DNA of 64,000 nucleotides from Streptomyces hygroscopicus (lineage in GTDB: Bacteria > Actinomycetota > Actinomycetes > Streptomycetales > Streptomycetaceae): contig CP018627.1 of NCBI GenBank assembly GCA_002021875.1, forward strand, positions 11,470,001 through 11,534,000, in the 5' to 3' direction. This document shows positions 46,622 to 58,860 of the stretch, in pieces; within the stretch, counting starts at the first letter, position 1, and the number at the start of each line of letters is the position of its first letter. The translations under genes and the position numbers were made by a program. The notes beneath the pieces were generated by a model that worked only from the letters and a program-made list of their open reading frames with translations, did not search any database and was not told the DNA's origin.

Positions 46622-48178
46622 TCAGCGGAGCGGCTCCAGGCGACGGCCGGCCCGGAGCCCGGTCGGCATGCCGGCCCGGACCGCTTCGCGGCCCGCGATC
46701 AGCACGGTGTGCACACCGGCCGGCGGCACGACCGGGGTGCGGTACGTGGCCAGGTCGGCGACCATGGCCGGGTCGAGGAGCACCAGGTCGGCGAAGGCTC
46801 CGGGGACGACGCGGCCGCGCCCGCCGAGGCCGAACGCGTCGGCGGCGCGGGAGGTCATGGCGGCCACCGCCTCGGGGAGCGTCAGCAGGCGCTCCTCCCG
46901 GACGTACCGGCCGAGGACCCGCGGGAAGGTGCCGTACGCCCGCGGATGCGGATGGCCGCCGAACCCGGGCGGAGCGGCGTCCGTGCCGATGGTGGTGTGC
47001 GGGTGGCGCAGCGCCGCGGCCACGTCCGACGGATCCATGCACTCCACGATCATGTTGGCGCGATTGCGCTCGCCGGCCACTATGCGGACCAGCGCTTCGA
47101 AGGGATCGCAGCCCAGGCGGTCGGCGACCTCCGGCAGCGGCAGTCCGTCATGGGTTCCCGAGGCCGTGCTGGCGACCGTGATCCCCTCGTACCCAACGGC
47201 GTCCACGTGGTTGTCCCAGTCGTCCTCGCCGCCCTCGACCGCGGCGCGGATCGCCGCCCGCCCGGCCGGGTCCGCCAGCCGGGCGAGGAGCCCTTCGGTG
47301 CCGCCCTCGTGGGCCCAGGGCGGCAGGGCGGCGGAGAGCATGGTGGAGGACGCGATGTACGGATACACGTCCTGGCCCACGCGGAGGCCGCCGTCACGCG
47401 CCGCGTCCAGCCGCTCCAGGACGGCGGGCAGCCGTCCCCAGCGCCGCGGGCCCGACGCCTTGATGTGCGAGATCTGCACTCGGCAGCCCACCGTGCGGCC
47501 GACCGTCAGTGCCTCCTCCACCGCGGTGTCGAGTCCGGCGCCCTCGCTGCGCAGATGCGTGGCGTACACGTCGTCCTCGCCGAGTTCGGCGGACACTTCC
47601 AGGAGGTGTCCGGTGTCCGCGGCGGCACCCGGTGCGTAGGCCAGTCCCGTGGACATTCCGAAACAGCCCGCCGCCAGCGCCTCGCGCAGCATCCGGCGCA
47701 TGATGGCGGGATCGCCGTCGGCGGCGGTCCACAGGGTGCCGTGTCCCACGAGGGGGACATGGTTGGTGCCGTGGCCGCCCGCCTCGGCGGCCGCGAACAG
47801 CCCCTCGTGGTCGCGCCAGGAGGGCGACAGCGGTGGCCACACCTGCTCGGCGAACCCGGCGAAGGTGTGCGGGTCGCCGACCGGGGCGAGCGAGAAGCCG
47901 CAGTTGCCGACCACCTCCGTGGTCACCCCTTGGACGAGCTTGGACGGGTCGACGGTGGGGTGCAGGGGAGCGTTGTCGCTGTGAGAGTGGACGTCCACGA
48001 ACCCCGGCGTGAGGACCTGCCCCGGGCCGGCCCGCAGCACCCGCCGCCCGGCCGGCTCGACGCTGCCGGGCGGTTCGACGGCCTCGATCCGCTCGCCACG
48101 TACCAGCACGTCGGCGGCGAAGGGCGGCGCGCCGGTGCCGTCCACGACCGAGGCCCCGGCCACAAGCAGTTCGTTCAC
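46622..48178 (-). CDS. D-aminoacylase / N-acyl-D-amino-acid deacylase-family amidohydrolase
   Basis: A 518-residue amidohydrolase. The metal motif HxH lies in PGFVDVHSHSDNAP (H64, H66), and the family pattern GVTTEVVGNCGFSLAPV with the conserved Cys ligand follows. Further landmarks are VYATHLRSEGAGLDTAV, VQISHIKASGPRRWG, a terminal Asp in TIGTDAAPPGFGG and the small beta-sandwich domain formed by both ends (ADVLVRGERIEAV; ADLVLLDPAMV). The enzyme removes acyl groups from D-amino acids or related dipeptides. The GTG start overlaps the transporter stop (GTGA). Confidence 0.93.
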   Translation of the reverse strand: MNELLVAGASVVDGTGAPPFAADVLVRGERIEAVEPPGSVEPAGRRVLRAGPGQVLTPGFVDVHSHSDNAPLHPTVDPSKLVQGVTTEVVGNCGFSLAPVGDPHTFAGFAEQVWPPLSPSWRDHEGLFAAAEAGGHGTNHVPLVGHGTLWTAADGDPAIMRRMLREALAAGCFGMSTGLAYAPGAAADTGHLLEVSAELGEDDVYATHLRSEGAGLDTAVEEALTVGRTVGCRVQISHIKASGPRRWGRLPAVLERLDAARDGGLRVGQDVYPYIASSTMLSAALPPWAHEGGTEGLLARLADPAGRAAIRAAVEGGEDDWDNHVDAVGYEGITVASTASGTHDGLPLPEVADRLGCDPFEALVRIVAGERNRANMIVECMDPSDVAAALRHPHTTIGTDAAPPGFGGHPHPRAYGTFPRVLGRYVREERLLTLPEAVAAMTSRAADAFGLGGRGRVVPGAFADLVLLDPAMVADLATYRTPVVPPAGVHTVLIAGREAVRAGMPTGLRAGRRLEPLR

Positions 48179-49518
48179 GCCGTGGTCACCGCCCCGGAGT
48201 CGGCGGTCTCCGCCGCCGGCTTCACCGCGCGAGGCGCGGTCTCCGGCAGGCAGAACCGGATGACCAGCAGCGATACCAACGCGATCACGGTGATGTACAC
48301 GGCAGGGGACAGATTCGAACCGGTACGGGAGATCAAGAACGTCGCCACGTAGGGGGCTGTGCCGCCGAACACCAGATACGACAGGTTGTAGCCGATGGAC
48401 GAGGCCGTGTAGCGGACACGGGTCGGGAACATCTCCACCAGCAACACCGTCACCACCGGCCCGGTCGCGCCCGCGACGGACACGAACAGCAGCTGACCGG
48501 CGAAAGCGGGCCAGAATCCGCCGACAGAGGAGAGCAGGAAGGCGGGCACGGCCAGGAGCGTCAGGCCGCACGCCGCGTACGTCATCAGCGGACGCCGCCC
48601 GTACCGGTCCGACAGGTGGCCGAATACCGGCACCAGAGCGATGAGCACCAGGTAGGTGGCGGCCGAGGACCACAGCGCGGTGGTCCGGGGAAGCCCGACG
48701 ACGCTCGTCAGGTAGGTGGGCCAGTAGCTGCCGAGCACGTAGAAGGCGACCGCGTTGAACGTCACCACGCCGAACACCACGCCGATGGCCCGCCGCTGAC
48801 CGTGCCACGTCGCCTTCAGCGGGGCGGACTCGACCTCGGCATCACGCCGCAGGGCCAGGAACTCGGGAGTGTCGTCGACCCGGAGCCGCAGATACAGCCC
48901 GACCAGGCCGAGCGGCAGCGCGAGCAGGAACGGGATCCGCCATCCCCACGACTGCATCGCCGTGTCGCCCAGCGCTTGCGTCAGCAGCGCGGCCAGGCCG
49001 AGACCGCACAGCGACGCCGCGTTGGTGGATATCGACAGGACGCTGGCGTACAGCCCCCGGCGCTCGCGCGGTGCGTACTCCACCACGAAGGCGGAGGCGC
49101 CCGAGTACTCGCCGCCCGCGGAAAAGCCCTGCACGAGCCGCAGGACGAGCAGGAGCACCGGGGCGAGTGTCCCGACGGACGCGTGGGTGGGCAGTACCCC
49201 GACCAGAGCGGTGGAGCCCGACATCATCAGCACCACCAGGGAGAGCGTGGCGCGCCGGCCGACTCGGTCGCCGAGCCTGCCGAGGACGATGGCGCCCACG
49301 GGGCGCATGAAGAAGGCCACGGCGAAGATGCCGAAGGTCGCCAGCAACCCCGCGGTCGGATCGTGACCGGGGAAGAACGCGGTGGCGATGACGGTGGCCT
49401 GGAAACCGTAGACACCGAAGTCGAACCACTCGACGAAGTTGCCGGCGGCTCCGGCCAGCAGGGGGCGCCGGACGCTCGGAGGCGTACCGGGCGGTGTGGA
49501 GGGGACTGAGGATGGCAT
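48175..49518 (-). CDS. MFS transporter, metabolite:H+ symporter (MHS/ProP) family
   Basis: A 447-residue twelve-helix transporter. The MHS hallmark GNFVEWFDFGVYGF begins helix 1, with VGAIVLGRLGDRVGRRATL in loop 2-3 and GFSAGGEYSGASAFVVEYAP in helices 4-5, both family signatures. ATG 49518 has GTGGAG upstream and gives the usual N-terminus. It is the first gene of the operon with the D-aminoacylase and the M20-like gene, so it probably imports an N-acyl amino acid or similar zwitterion. LysR is divergent. Confidence 0.92.
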   Translation of the reverse strand: MPSSVPSTPPGTPPSVRRPLLAGAAGNFVEWFDFGVYGFQATVIATAFFPGHDPTAGLLATFGIFAVAFFMRPVGAIVLGRLGDRVGRRATLSLVVLMMSGSTALVGVLPTHASVGTLAPVLLLVLRLVQGFSAGGEYSGASAFVVEYAPRERRGLYASVLSISTNAASLCGLGLAALLTQALGDTAMQSWGWRIPFLLALPLGLVGLYLRLRVDDTPEFLALRRDAEVESAPLKATWHGQRRAIGVVFGVVTFNAVAFYVLGSYWPTYLTSVVGLPRTTALWSSAATYLVLIALVPVFGHLSDRYGRRPLMTYAACGLTLLAVPAFLLSSVGGFWPAFAGQLLFVSVAGATGPVVTVLLVEMFPTRVRYTASSIGYNLSYLVFGGTAPYVATFLISRTGSNLSPAVYITVIALVSLLVIRFCLPETAPRAVKPAAETADSGAVTTA

Positions 49519-49626
49519 GGGCGCTCCACGGTTGCCGAAGATCGGGGAGAGGGCGGGATCCCCTTCGCCGTACACCCGTCGTGTCGCGGTCCGAAGGTTG
49601 CTCCACTTTCGGATCGACGGAAACCG

Positions 49627-49671
49627 TTGTCCAATTCCTCTTGGCGTGCTATCCATTCCCGAATGGGAATG
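49627..49671 (+). promoter_or_regulatory. lysR promoter with palindrome over the start codon
   Basis: TTGTCC (49627-49632), a 17-base spacer and TATCCA (49650-49655) fit a promoter whose start falls at about 49662, the base before the ATG. The palindrome CATTCCC-GAAT-GGGAATG (49654-49671) spans from the -10 element over the first codons, suggesting autoregulation by steric block. Confidence 0.55.
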
Positions 49672-50592
49672 GATCCGACGTTCCAGCAGCTCAGAGTGTT
49701 CCTCACAGTTGCCGAGGAACTGCATTTCGGCCGTGCCGCCGAGCGGCTGGCCATGACCCAGCCACCGGTGAGTCGGCAGGTGCGGGCGCTGGAGAAGGTC
49801 GTCGGCGTCCCCCTGTTCGACCGCACCTCGCGCCACGTCGCGCTCACCCCCGCGGGCGAGGTGCTGCACGCCGAGGCGGCCCGGACCCTGACGTCCTGGG
49901 GCCGCGCGGTCCAGGAAGCCGCCCATGTGGCCCGCGGGCTTCGCCGCGCCCTAGTGCTCGGCTGCGTCGAGGCGGTCGCCCTCGAACTGCTCCCCTCGGT
50001 CGTCAACGAGATCCGCCGCACCCATCCGCAGGACGAATGGGAACTGCGGGAGGGGGACACCTCCGACTTGCTGGCCGGGCTGCACGCCCGCGAGCTGGAC
50101 TGCGCCGTGGTGCGGGGCCCGGTCGCCGCCGACGCAGAAGTCCTGGTACGGCCGTTGTTCGACGACCCGCTGGTCATGGCGTTGCCGTCCGCGCATCCGC
50201 ACGGCGGATCGCCCATCGAGTGGTCCGCCCTCGCCGAGGAGGATTTCGTGGTGTACCGGAGGGACGTCAGACAAGGTCTGCTTCCGGTGCTCCTCGATGG
50301 CTGCGCACGGGCCGGTTTCACCCCGCGCATCCGGTACCAGGCCACCGCGACCGAACTGCTCCTCGGCCTGGTGGCGGCCGGTGACGGGGTGGCTCTTGTC
50401 TCCTCGGCGGTGGCCCGCTCCCCGCGGGCCGGTGTGCGGTTCGTTCCGCTCGCGGGTGGCGGGGCCACCTCCCCGCTGTTGTTCGTGTGGCGCCGGGGCG
50501 CCGCGGTGGGGGCCGTGAAACGGATCGGCGACATGCTGTGGCGGGCCGCGGCGGAACGTCGCGCCGCACCGCGCGATCCCGCGGTGCCGTGA
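49663..50592 (+). CDS. LysR-family regulator of the acyl-amino-acid operon
   Basis: A 309-residue LysR protein. The helix-turn-helix region is TFQQLRVFLTVAEELHFGRA, then AMTQPPVSRQVRALEKVVG; the effector domain begins near residue 90 (ALVLGCVEAVALELLPSVV). ATG 49663 or the ATG two codons later (49669) can start it. Neither has a ribosome site, and the promoter places the transcript end at the start codon, so translation is probably leaderless. It is divergent from the MHS transporter operon, which it presumably controls. Confidence 0.92.
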   Translation: MGMDPTFQQLRVFLTVAEELHFGRAAERLAMTQPPVSRQVRALEKVVGVPLFDRTSRHVALTPAGEVLHAEAARTLTSWGRAVQEAAHVARGLRRALVLGCVEAVALELLPSVVNEIRRTHPQDEWELREGDTSDLLAGLHARELDCAVVRGPVAADAEVLVRPLFDDPLVMALPSAHPHGGSPIEWSALAEEDFVVYRRDVRQGLLPVLLDGCARAGFTPRIRYQATATELLLGLVAAGDGVALVSSAVARSPRAGVRFVPLAGGGATSPLLFVWRRGAAVGAVKRIGDMLWRAAAERRAAPRDPAVP

Positions 50593-50698
50593 CCGTCGTG
50601 GCCGACGCGGACGCCGGTTCTGGCCCAACTTCCGTGCACTGGTTACCTGCTGTAGCCCGTGGTTCCTGGTGGAATCGACGGCCTTGCTCGCACGACGT

Positions 50699-51154
50699 TC
50701 AGAGGATCTTGGTCATGAAGGTACTGTTCGGGTCAGGCTGGTAGTCCGCGAACGGTTCACAGTGGCGGAAGCCGAACTTCTCATAGAGTCTCCTGGCTGG
50801 CATGAAGAACTCCGTCGAGCCGGTCTCCAGGCTTAGACGTGTAAAGCCCATACCTTTGGCTTCGCGCAGGATGTGCGCCAGCAGCTGGGAGGCGATCCCG
50901 CTTCTCTGCCGGGCCGGCCTGGTCCGCATCGACTTCAGTTCCGCGTGGCTCGCATCCAGTCTCTTGATCGCACCACAGCCCACCAAGCTGTCGCTGTCCA
51001 CAGCTGACCAAAACGTGATGTCGGGCTTCCGAAGACTGTCAAGGTCGAGGGCGTGCTTGCTCTCCAAGGGCGTGAGGGACCGCATTTGCTGGATGTGTTC
51101 GGCGAGGAACCCGACGATCTCCGGCCCGGAGAGGTCATCTACCACGATCTCCAA
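50699..51154 (-). CDS. GNAT-family N-acetyltransferase
   Basis: A 151-residue GNAT protein. Motif A for acetyl-CoA reads MRTRPARQRSGIASQLLAHI, followed by the usual TRLSLETGSTEFFMPARRLY and KFGFRHCEPFADYQ. The N-terminal strand-helix HALDLDSLRKPDITFWSA and VGCGAIKRLD fit the small-molecule GNAT group such as YsnE/PutA-like. The substrate is unknown. It stands alone between the LysR gene and the ISL3 relic. Confidence 0.9.
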   Translation of the reverse strand: MEIVVDDLSGPEIVGFLAEHIQQMRSLTPLESKHALDLDSLRKPDITFWSAVDSDSLVGCGAIKRLDASHAELKSMRTRPARQRSGIASQLLAHILREAKGMGFTRLSLETGSTEFFMPARRLYEKFGFRHCEPFADYQPDPNSTFMTKIL

Positions 51155-51329
51155 TGCGCCATCCTCTCTCCGAGCCCCCGGACACCCCGAGTGCCGCCTC
51201 TACTGTCGGAGCCGCTTTCCGAGCGGCCTGGACCGAGACTATGACGACCTTGAGAGGTGCGGCCACATGCTCGGGTGCCCGGGATCACGTCGGGAGCAGG
51301 ACGCGTTTGCGGAGGAGGCGGAAGTGGGA

Positions 51330-51884
51330 CGTCGGGTTTCGACATCCACCAGGACAGTGCCGTAGTAGCGGCCTTTCCGGGTGGCGTACTCGCCGACGCC
51401 GACCACCCGCGGCGCGGGCACCTCCGGCTCAGGCAGTGCGTTGACCAGGCGCAAGACCGTGCTCCGGCTCACAGACACGCCGAGGACGGCAGCCAGCCGG
51501 GCGCAGGCCCGGCCAGCCAGGGCAAGGCCGACTGCGGTCAGGGTCGAACGCAGTCGCTCGGTGCGCTGGCCATACCTGCGGGTCAGGCCAGCTATCTGCT
51601 CCACGAAGGTCCGGCGCGGACACCTGGTGTTCCGGCACCAGAACCGCCGAACACACAGCTGGAGTGTGACGCTTCGTCCGGCGCTCGGTACGTCGGTGGG
51701 AAACCGCAGGTAGGAGCTGTGAATTCGTGTCGACCGGGCCCCGCCCCCCCGGGCAGGCAGCGTCGGCCGCGGCGCATTGCGCCTCAACGCGCGCTATCTG
51801 GTTATGCACGTCCGCCGGCAGCACCGCGACGTCTACGATCGAGGGGAACAACAGCTCCTTCAGCCGGAGCACAGCCTCTTCCAC
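51330..51884 (-). pseudogene. ISL3-family transposase, frameshifted and truncated
   Basis: The N-terminus (MEEAVLRLKELLFPS; VEAQCAAADAACPGG) is in one frame. After a run of seven G residues near 51747-51753 the protein continues in the next frame (IHSSYLRFPTDVPSAGR; RRTFVEQIAGLTRRYGQRT; GVSVSRSTVLRLVNALPEP). In RVVGVGEYATRKGRYYGT the first catalytic Asp of the DDE triad (normally GVDEYA) is Gly. The frame breaks after LVDVETRRP and the remaining catalytic half is absent. No matching terminal repeat was found on the right. Confidence 0.8.
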
Positions 51885-52133
51885 AGCGGGACCGTCAGCC
51901 CTACCGCCCCGACCACGGCCTGTTTTCGGGCGGCCTCACCCTGCACCTGGAACTCCGCGCCGCGTGATCGGCCACCGGCCTGTTCTGAGCGTGGACATCC
52001 TCGTGGTGAGCGCCTGACCTCGGCAAGTCCGCGCTGTCGGTGGCGGCTGTGAGAGACGGGGGACGAACGGCCGTATCCACCTCCCCCTCGTGCGGCCTGA
52101 GTCCGATGCCGCCCGCTCAGCGACGATCTGCTC

Positions 52134-55139
<3,006 letters not shown>

Positions 55140-55207
55140 TCAGGCGCGGACTGGCAGCCCTCGGCCTCATCACTGTCAGCTCGATTCCTGCCTGCGGATG
55201 TCGTTGG

Positions 55208-57937
55208 TCACCTGAGCACGACGGTTCGGATTTCCCACGGCCCGAGGACGAGCTCGAACCCGCCGCGCACAGGCACCGGCTGAGAGACCGGCCGGCCCAG
55301 CAGGTCCACCGTGGTGACCTCGGTGAACGCACCGGTCATGCCGACGGTCGACGCGGTGTCGCTCATCGCGGCCAATCGCACCTCGGTTCCGGCACTGCGC
55401 GCGCTGTCGGTGACGCGGCGGATGCTTGAGACGTGCACGTTGCGGCCATCGACCCGTATGCCGCTGGTGCCGGGCGGAAGCGGGTCTGTGCTGGGCGCGG
55501 TCCCGCGGGCGATGAGTGCGTCGTTGCGGAACTCCTCGGCCAGAGCGACCGCGTTCGCCCCCTGCCAGCCGGCTGCTGAGGGCACGATGGCGAAACGGTT
55601 CTCGATGCGCATGCCGAGATCCTGCGCGCCCGGTGCGGCAATTTCGCTTGCCGCGGGCTCGTCACGGAGGGGATGGATGTTGACGCTGATCGAACCGATG
55701 GCGCGCAGCAGGGTGATGGCGAGTGCGCAGCCGCCGTCGACGAGTTCGTATTCGCCGGCGTGGTCGAGCAGGACGGTGGCGGGGCCGGCCGATACGAAGG
55801 AACTCGCCGGAAACGTCGGGATCGGGAACTCGCCCCAGCCGCCCTCGGCGGTGAGCCCACGCCTGGTGACGGCGAACTGTCCAGCAGACGCGGACGTGTC
55901 CACCGGCTGGGGCAGAGGAACGTGCAGGCGCAGCCGGTGGTCGGCGCTCTGGTTCAGGAACGAGGTGGACAGGCGGACGAACGGCTCGCCCGCGCGTACC
56001 TCCACCAGCATGTCCACCGGCGTTTGGACGGTGTGGCCGCTGCGCAGATCCCGGTCGTGGGAGAGCGCGGCGGGCCAGTCGTAGACGCGGGTGACCAGCA
56101 TCCTGGAACGCAGCGGTCCGCTCTCCAGGAGTTGGACGGTGGTCTTCGTCGGCTCCGACACGAGCACATCCCGAGCCGGGGGAGCGTAGTTGTAGCTGTC
56201 GCCACGGTCACCACCGTCGACGAGGCGGCCGACCCCAGCCAGGACAGTGCCGTCCGCACCGGTCACATCCAGGGTGCCGTCGTCGGCGACCGCGACCTTG
56301 ACCAGCCCGTTGGCCAGAGTGTCGGCCCTGGCCGTCGCAGGAGCCAGGGGTGTCGCTGGGACGGCGGACCGGTCGCCGGCCGTGACCCGGAAACTGGCCA
56401 GCCCGCCGGCCGGGACGTGGACGGGCACCAGCGCGGTGGCCCGGGCTTCCGTCAGCGTCCGCACCCGCCACTCACCCGGATGCGCGGCCGCGGCGGCGGC
56501 GACCTCGCGGCGCAGGATCAGCAGGTCGAACGGCCCGGCGGGCGCCTCGGCGAGGTGGAAGACGAGTGAGCCGGGGGCGATTTCGTAGTGGTCGATCAGA
56601 CGGCCGAACAGCTCGCGGCGGTGAATGCGGCGCAGCACTCGTTCGAGCTGCGACGCATCCAGACGTTCGTCGCTGAGGACGGTTGGGGCCTGGGAGATCA
56701 ACTGTACGGGATGCGCCGATCCGCCGGCCGTGGTCGAGACCAGCGTGGAATCTTCCGGCGGGACCATGACATCCACCTCGACCAGAGCCGTTCGCTCCCA
56801 GGGCAGGGGATTGGCCACCAGGAAGCCGTCGCCCGGCACCCGGGCGGCGGGTTCGGCGAGGGCCGCGTCCCGAACGGCACGAGCCGCCTGCGCGGCTTCG
56901 GCGAGCCGTGCCGCGACCTGGTCGCAGGTCTCGTCGGTGCCGGATCCGACCACCGAATCATGCGCCGTCGACTCGATGACCTTGTGCCACGCGAGAGAGA
57001 GGAACGGCGAGTCGTCGCGCCGGGACCACAGTGCGTTCATCCGCTCGGCGTGGTCGATGGTGCGCTCGGCCACGGCCATCCGCTGCTTGAGCCCGAGCCG
57101 CACCGACAACACACCCGGAAGGATGTTGCCGCGCACATGGCTGCGCAACTCACCGGTGACGACCGCGGACACCTCGTCACGCACGTGCTTGCGGATGTAC
57201 TCCTCGAGCGTCGCGACGGTGATGGCACGCTCCGGGCTGGATGCGTGCCGCAGCCACGCCGCCAGTTGCGGGTCGGGCGCGTTGTGGTCGGTTCCGGCCA
57301 TGGCCAGCACCGGATCTCCACCCCATCGTTCGGCGGTCATCTGGGCGTACTCGCCCAGCGCGCGGCGAATCCTGTCGGGCACCAGCAGGACGTCGAGACC
57401 GTTGTCGTAGCCGTCGAAGAGGAACTCGGTGCGCACTTCGGAGCCGTCGGGCGCGCGCCAGCGAAAGGCGTGACCCGCGACGGAACCGGGGACACCGCGC
57501 CACAGCGCCGCATGTTCGATCCCGGCACGCGCCAGGATCTGCGGCATCTGCGCGATGTGGCCGAACATGTCCGGGAGATAGCCGATGGACATCGCGCCGC
57601 CCAGCTTTTCCGCAGCAGCCCAGCCCATCTGCAGGTTGCGCACGATGGTTTCGCCGGAGCAGAGGAACTCGTCGAGGAGGATGAGCCACGGGCCGATCGC
57701 GAGCCGGCCTTCGCTGACCAGAGCGATGATGCGCTCACGGTTTTCCGGCCGCATCTCCAGGTAGTCCTCGATCGCGGCCATCTGCCCGTCAACGGTGAAC
57801 CGGAAGTCCGGGTCGGCTTCGGCTGTTTCCAGCACTGTGTCGAGGGCGGCGACCAGCCGGTGCCGGAAGACCTGGAACGGCTCATACCATTCCCGGTCCC
57901 AGTGGAAATGAGGCACGAAGACGGCGGAGTTGCGCAT
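55208..57937 (-). CDS. alpha-mannosidase, GH38
   Basis: A 909-residue retaining mannosidase. The zinc-binding N-terminal motif is VPHFHWDREWY (H12, D14) and the nucleophile Asp is D123 in IGYLPDMFGHIAQMP; the three-helix domain follows (TAHDSVVGSGTDETCDQV) and then the large beta-rich C-terminal half. ATG 57937 starts the conserved N-terminus; a much longer frame upstream is only overlap with the permease gene. No signal peptide. With beta-galactosidase and a solute importer in one operon, the system probably degrades mannose- and galactose-containing oligosaccharides inside the cell. Confidence 0.92.
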   Translation of the reverse strand: MRNSAVFVPHFHWDREWYEPFQVFRHRLVAALDTVLETAEADPDFRFTVDGQMAAIEDYLEMRPENRERIIALVSEGRLAIGPWLILLDEFLCSGETIVRNLQMGWAAAEKLGGAMSIGYLPDMFGHIAQMPQILARAGIEHAALWRGVPGSVAGHAFRWRAPDGSEVRTEFLFDGYDNGLDVLLVPDRIRRALGEYAQMTAERWGGDPVLAMAGTDHNAPDPQLAAWLRHASSPERAITVATLEEYIRKHVRDEVSAVVTGELRSHVRGNILPGVLSVRLGLKQRMAVAERTIDHAERMNALWSRRDDSPFLSLAWHKVIESTAHDSVVGSGTDETCDQVAARLAEAAQAARAVRDAALAEPAARVPGDGFLVANPLPWERTALVEVDVMVPPEDSTLVSTTAGGSAHPVQLISQAPTVLSDERLDASQLERVLRRIHRRELFGRLIDHYEIAPGSLVFHLAEAPAGPFDLLILRREVAAAAAAHPGEWRVRTLTEARATALVPVHVPAGGLASFRVTAGDRSAVPATPLAPATARADTLANGLVKVAVADDGTLDVTGADGTVLAGVGRLVDGGDRGDSYNYAPPARDVLVSEPTKTTVQLLESGPLRSRMLVTRVYDWPAALSHDRDLRSGHTVQTPVDMLVEVRAGEPFVRLSTSFLNQSADHRLRLHVPLPQPVDTSASAGQFAVTRRGLTAEGGWGEFPIPTFPASSFVSAGPATVLLDHAGEYELVDGGCALAITLLRAIGSISVNIHPLRDEPAASEIAAPGAQDLGMRIENRFAIVPSAAGWQGANAVALAEEFRNDALIARGTAPSTDPLPPGTSGIRVDGRNVHVSSIRRVTDSARSAGTEVRLAAMSDTASTVGMTGAFTEVTTVDLLGRPVSQPVPVRGGFELVLGPWEIRTVVLR

Positions 57938-58002
57938 GGCGAGAGGGACCCTCTGACCTTCTGTGCTGGCGGGCGTGGGGGAGCGTGGAGCGGGGCGGGC
58001 GG

Positions 58003-58860
58003 TCATTTGAGGGAGCCGGCGGCGAGCCCGGTGCGCCAGAACCGCTGGAGAAGGATGAACACGATGATCACGGGCACGATCGATACCAGCGATCCAGTGA
58101 TCACCGACTGCTGTAGCAGCGGGGCCCGGGCGGTCTGGCCGTTCCACTGGTACAGGCCGAGCGTGATCGGGAACAGCGACTCCTTCTGCAGCATCACCAT
58201 CGGCAGGAAGAAGTTGTTCCAGATTGCCACGAACTGGAACAGGAAGATGGTGACCAAGGCCGGTGTCATCAGTCGGAATGCCACCGAGAAGAACGTCCGG
58301 AACTCGCTCGCACCGTCCAGACGCGCCGACTCGATCAGCTCCTGCGGGACGGCGGCGTTCGCGAAGATGCGCGCGAGATAGACACCGAACGGGCTGACGA
58401 TGCTCGGCAGGAACACCGCGAGGTAGGTGTTGACGATGCCGGTCTCCGAGAACAGCAGGAACAGCGGCAGGGCGAGTGCGGTGGTAGGCACGAGGACGCC
58501 GCCGAGGACGACGGAGAACAGCAACTCGCGTCCACGGAAGGGGAACTTGGCCAGTGCGTAGCCGCACAGCGCGGAGATCAGCGTTCCAACGGCCGCACCC
58601 AGCACCGCGTAGATGACGGTGTTGACGGCCCAGCGGCCGAAGATGCCGTCGCTGCGGGTGAACAGGATGCGGACGTTGTCGATCAGGTTGAAGTTGGAGA
58701 AGACCAGCCCGTTGGTGGAGGCGAGGTCGCCCTGCGGCTTCGTCGCGGCGACGATGAGGAAGTAGACCGGCAGCATGAAGTAGACGGCCAGCAGGCACAT
58801 CAGGGCCGTCACGGCCGTCCGGCTGACGCGGCTTTCACGGGACACGGATGGGTCGGTCAC
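58003..58860 (-). CDS. carbohydrate ABC transporter permease (MalG type)
   Basis: A 285-residue permease with six helices. The EAA loop QELIESARLDGASEFRTFFS, then PALVTIFLFQFVAIWNNFFL, is the MalG-family pattern. The GTG start overlaps the stop of the other permease (GTGA). It pairs with the MalF-type permease and the lipoprotein upstream; the operon encodes no ATPase, so a shared MsiK-like ATPase elsewhere is expected. Confidence 0.94.
   Translation of the reverse strand: MTDPSVSRESRVSRTAVTALMCLLAVYFMLPVYFLIVAATKPQGDLASTNGLVFSNFNLIDNVRILFTRSDGIFGRWAVNTVIYAVLGAAVGTLISALCGYALAKFPFRGRELLFSVVLGGVLVPTTALALPLFLLFSETGIVNTYLAVFLPSIVSPFGVYLARIFANAAVPQELIESARLDGASEFRTFFSVAFRLMTPALVTIFLFQFVAIWNNFFLPMVMLQKESLFPITLGLYQWNGQTARAPLLQQSVITGSLVSIVPVIIVFILLQRFWRTGLAAGSLK

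Noticed and set aside
48179..48808. N-terminal extension of the D-aminoacylase reading frame
   Set aside because: The extra 210 codons lie inside the MFS gene in another frame; the GTG at 48178 overlapping the MFS stop begins the conserved N-terminus.
57938..58798. N-terminal extension of the alpha-mannosidase frame
   Set aside because: It overlaps the MalG-type permease gene in a different frame; the conserved GH38 start is at 57937.
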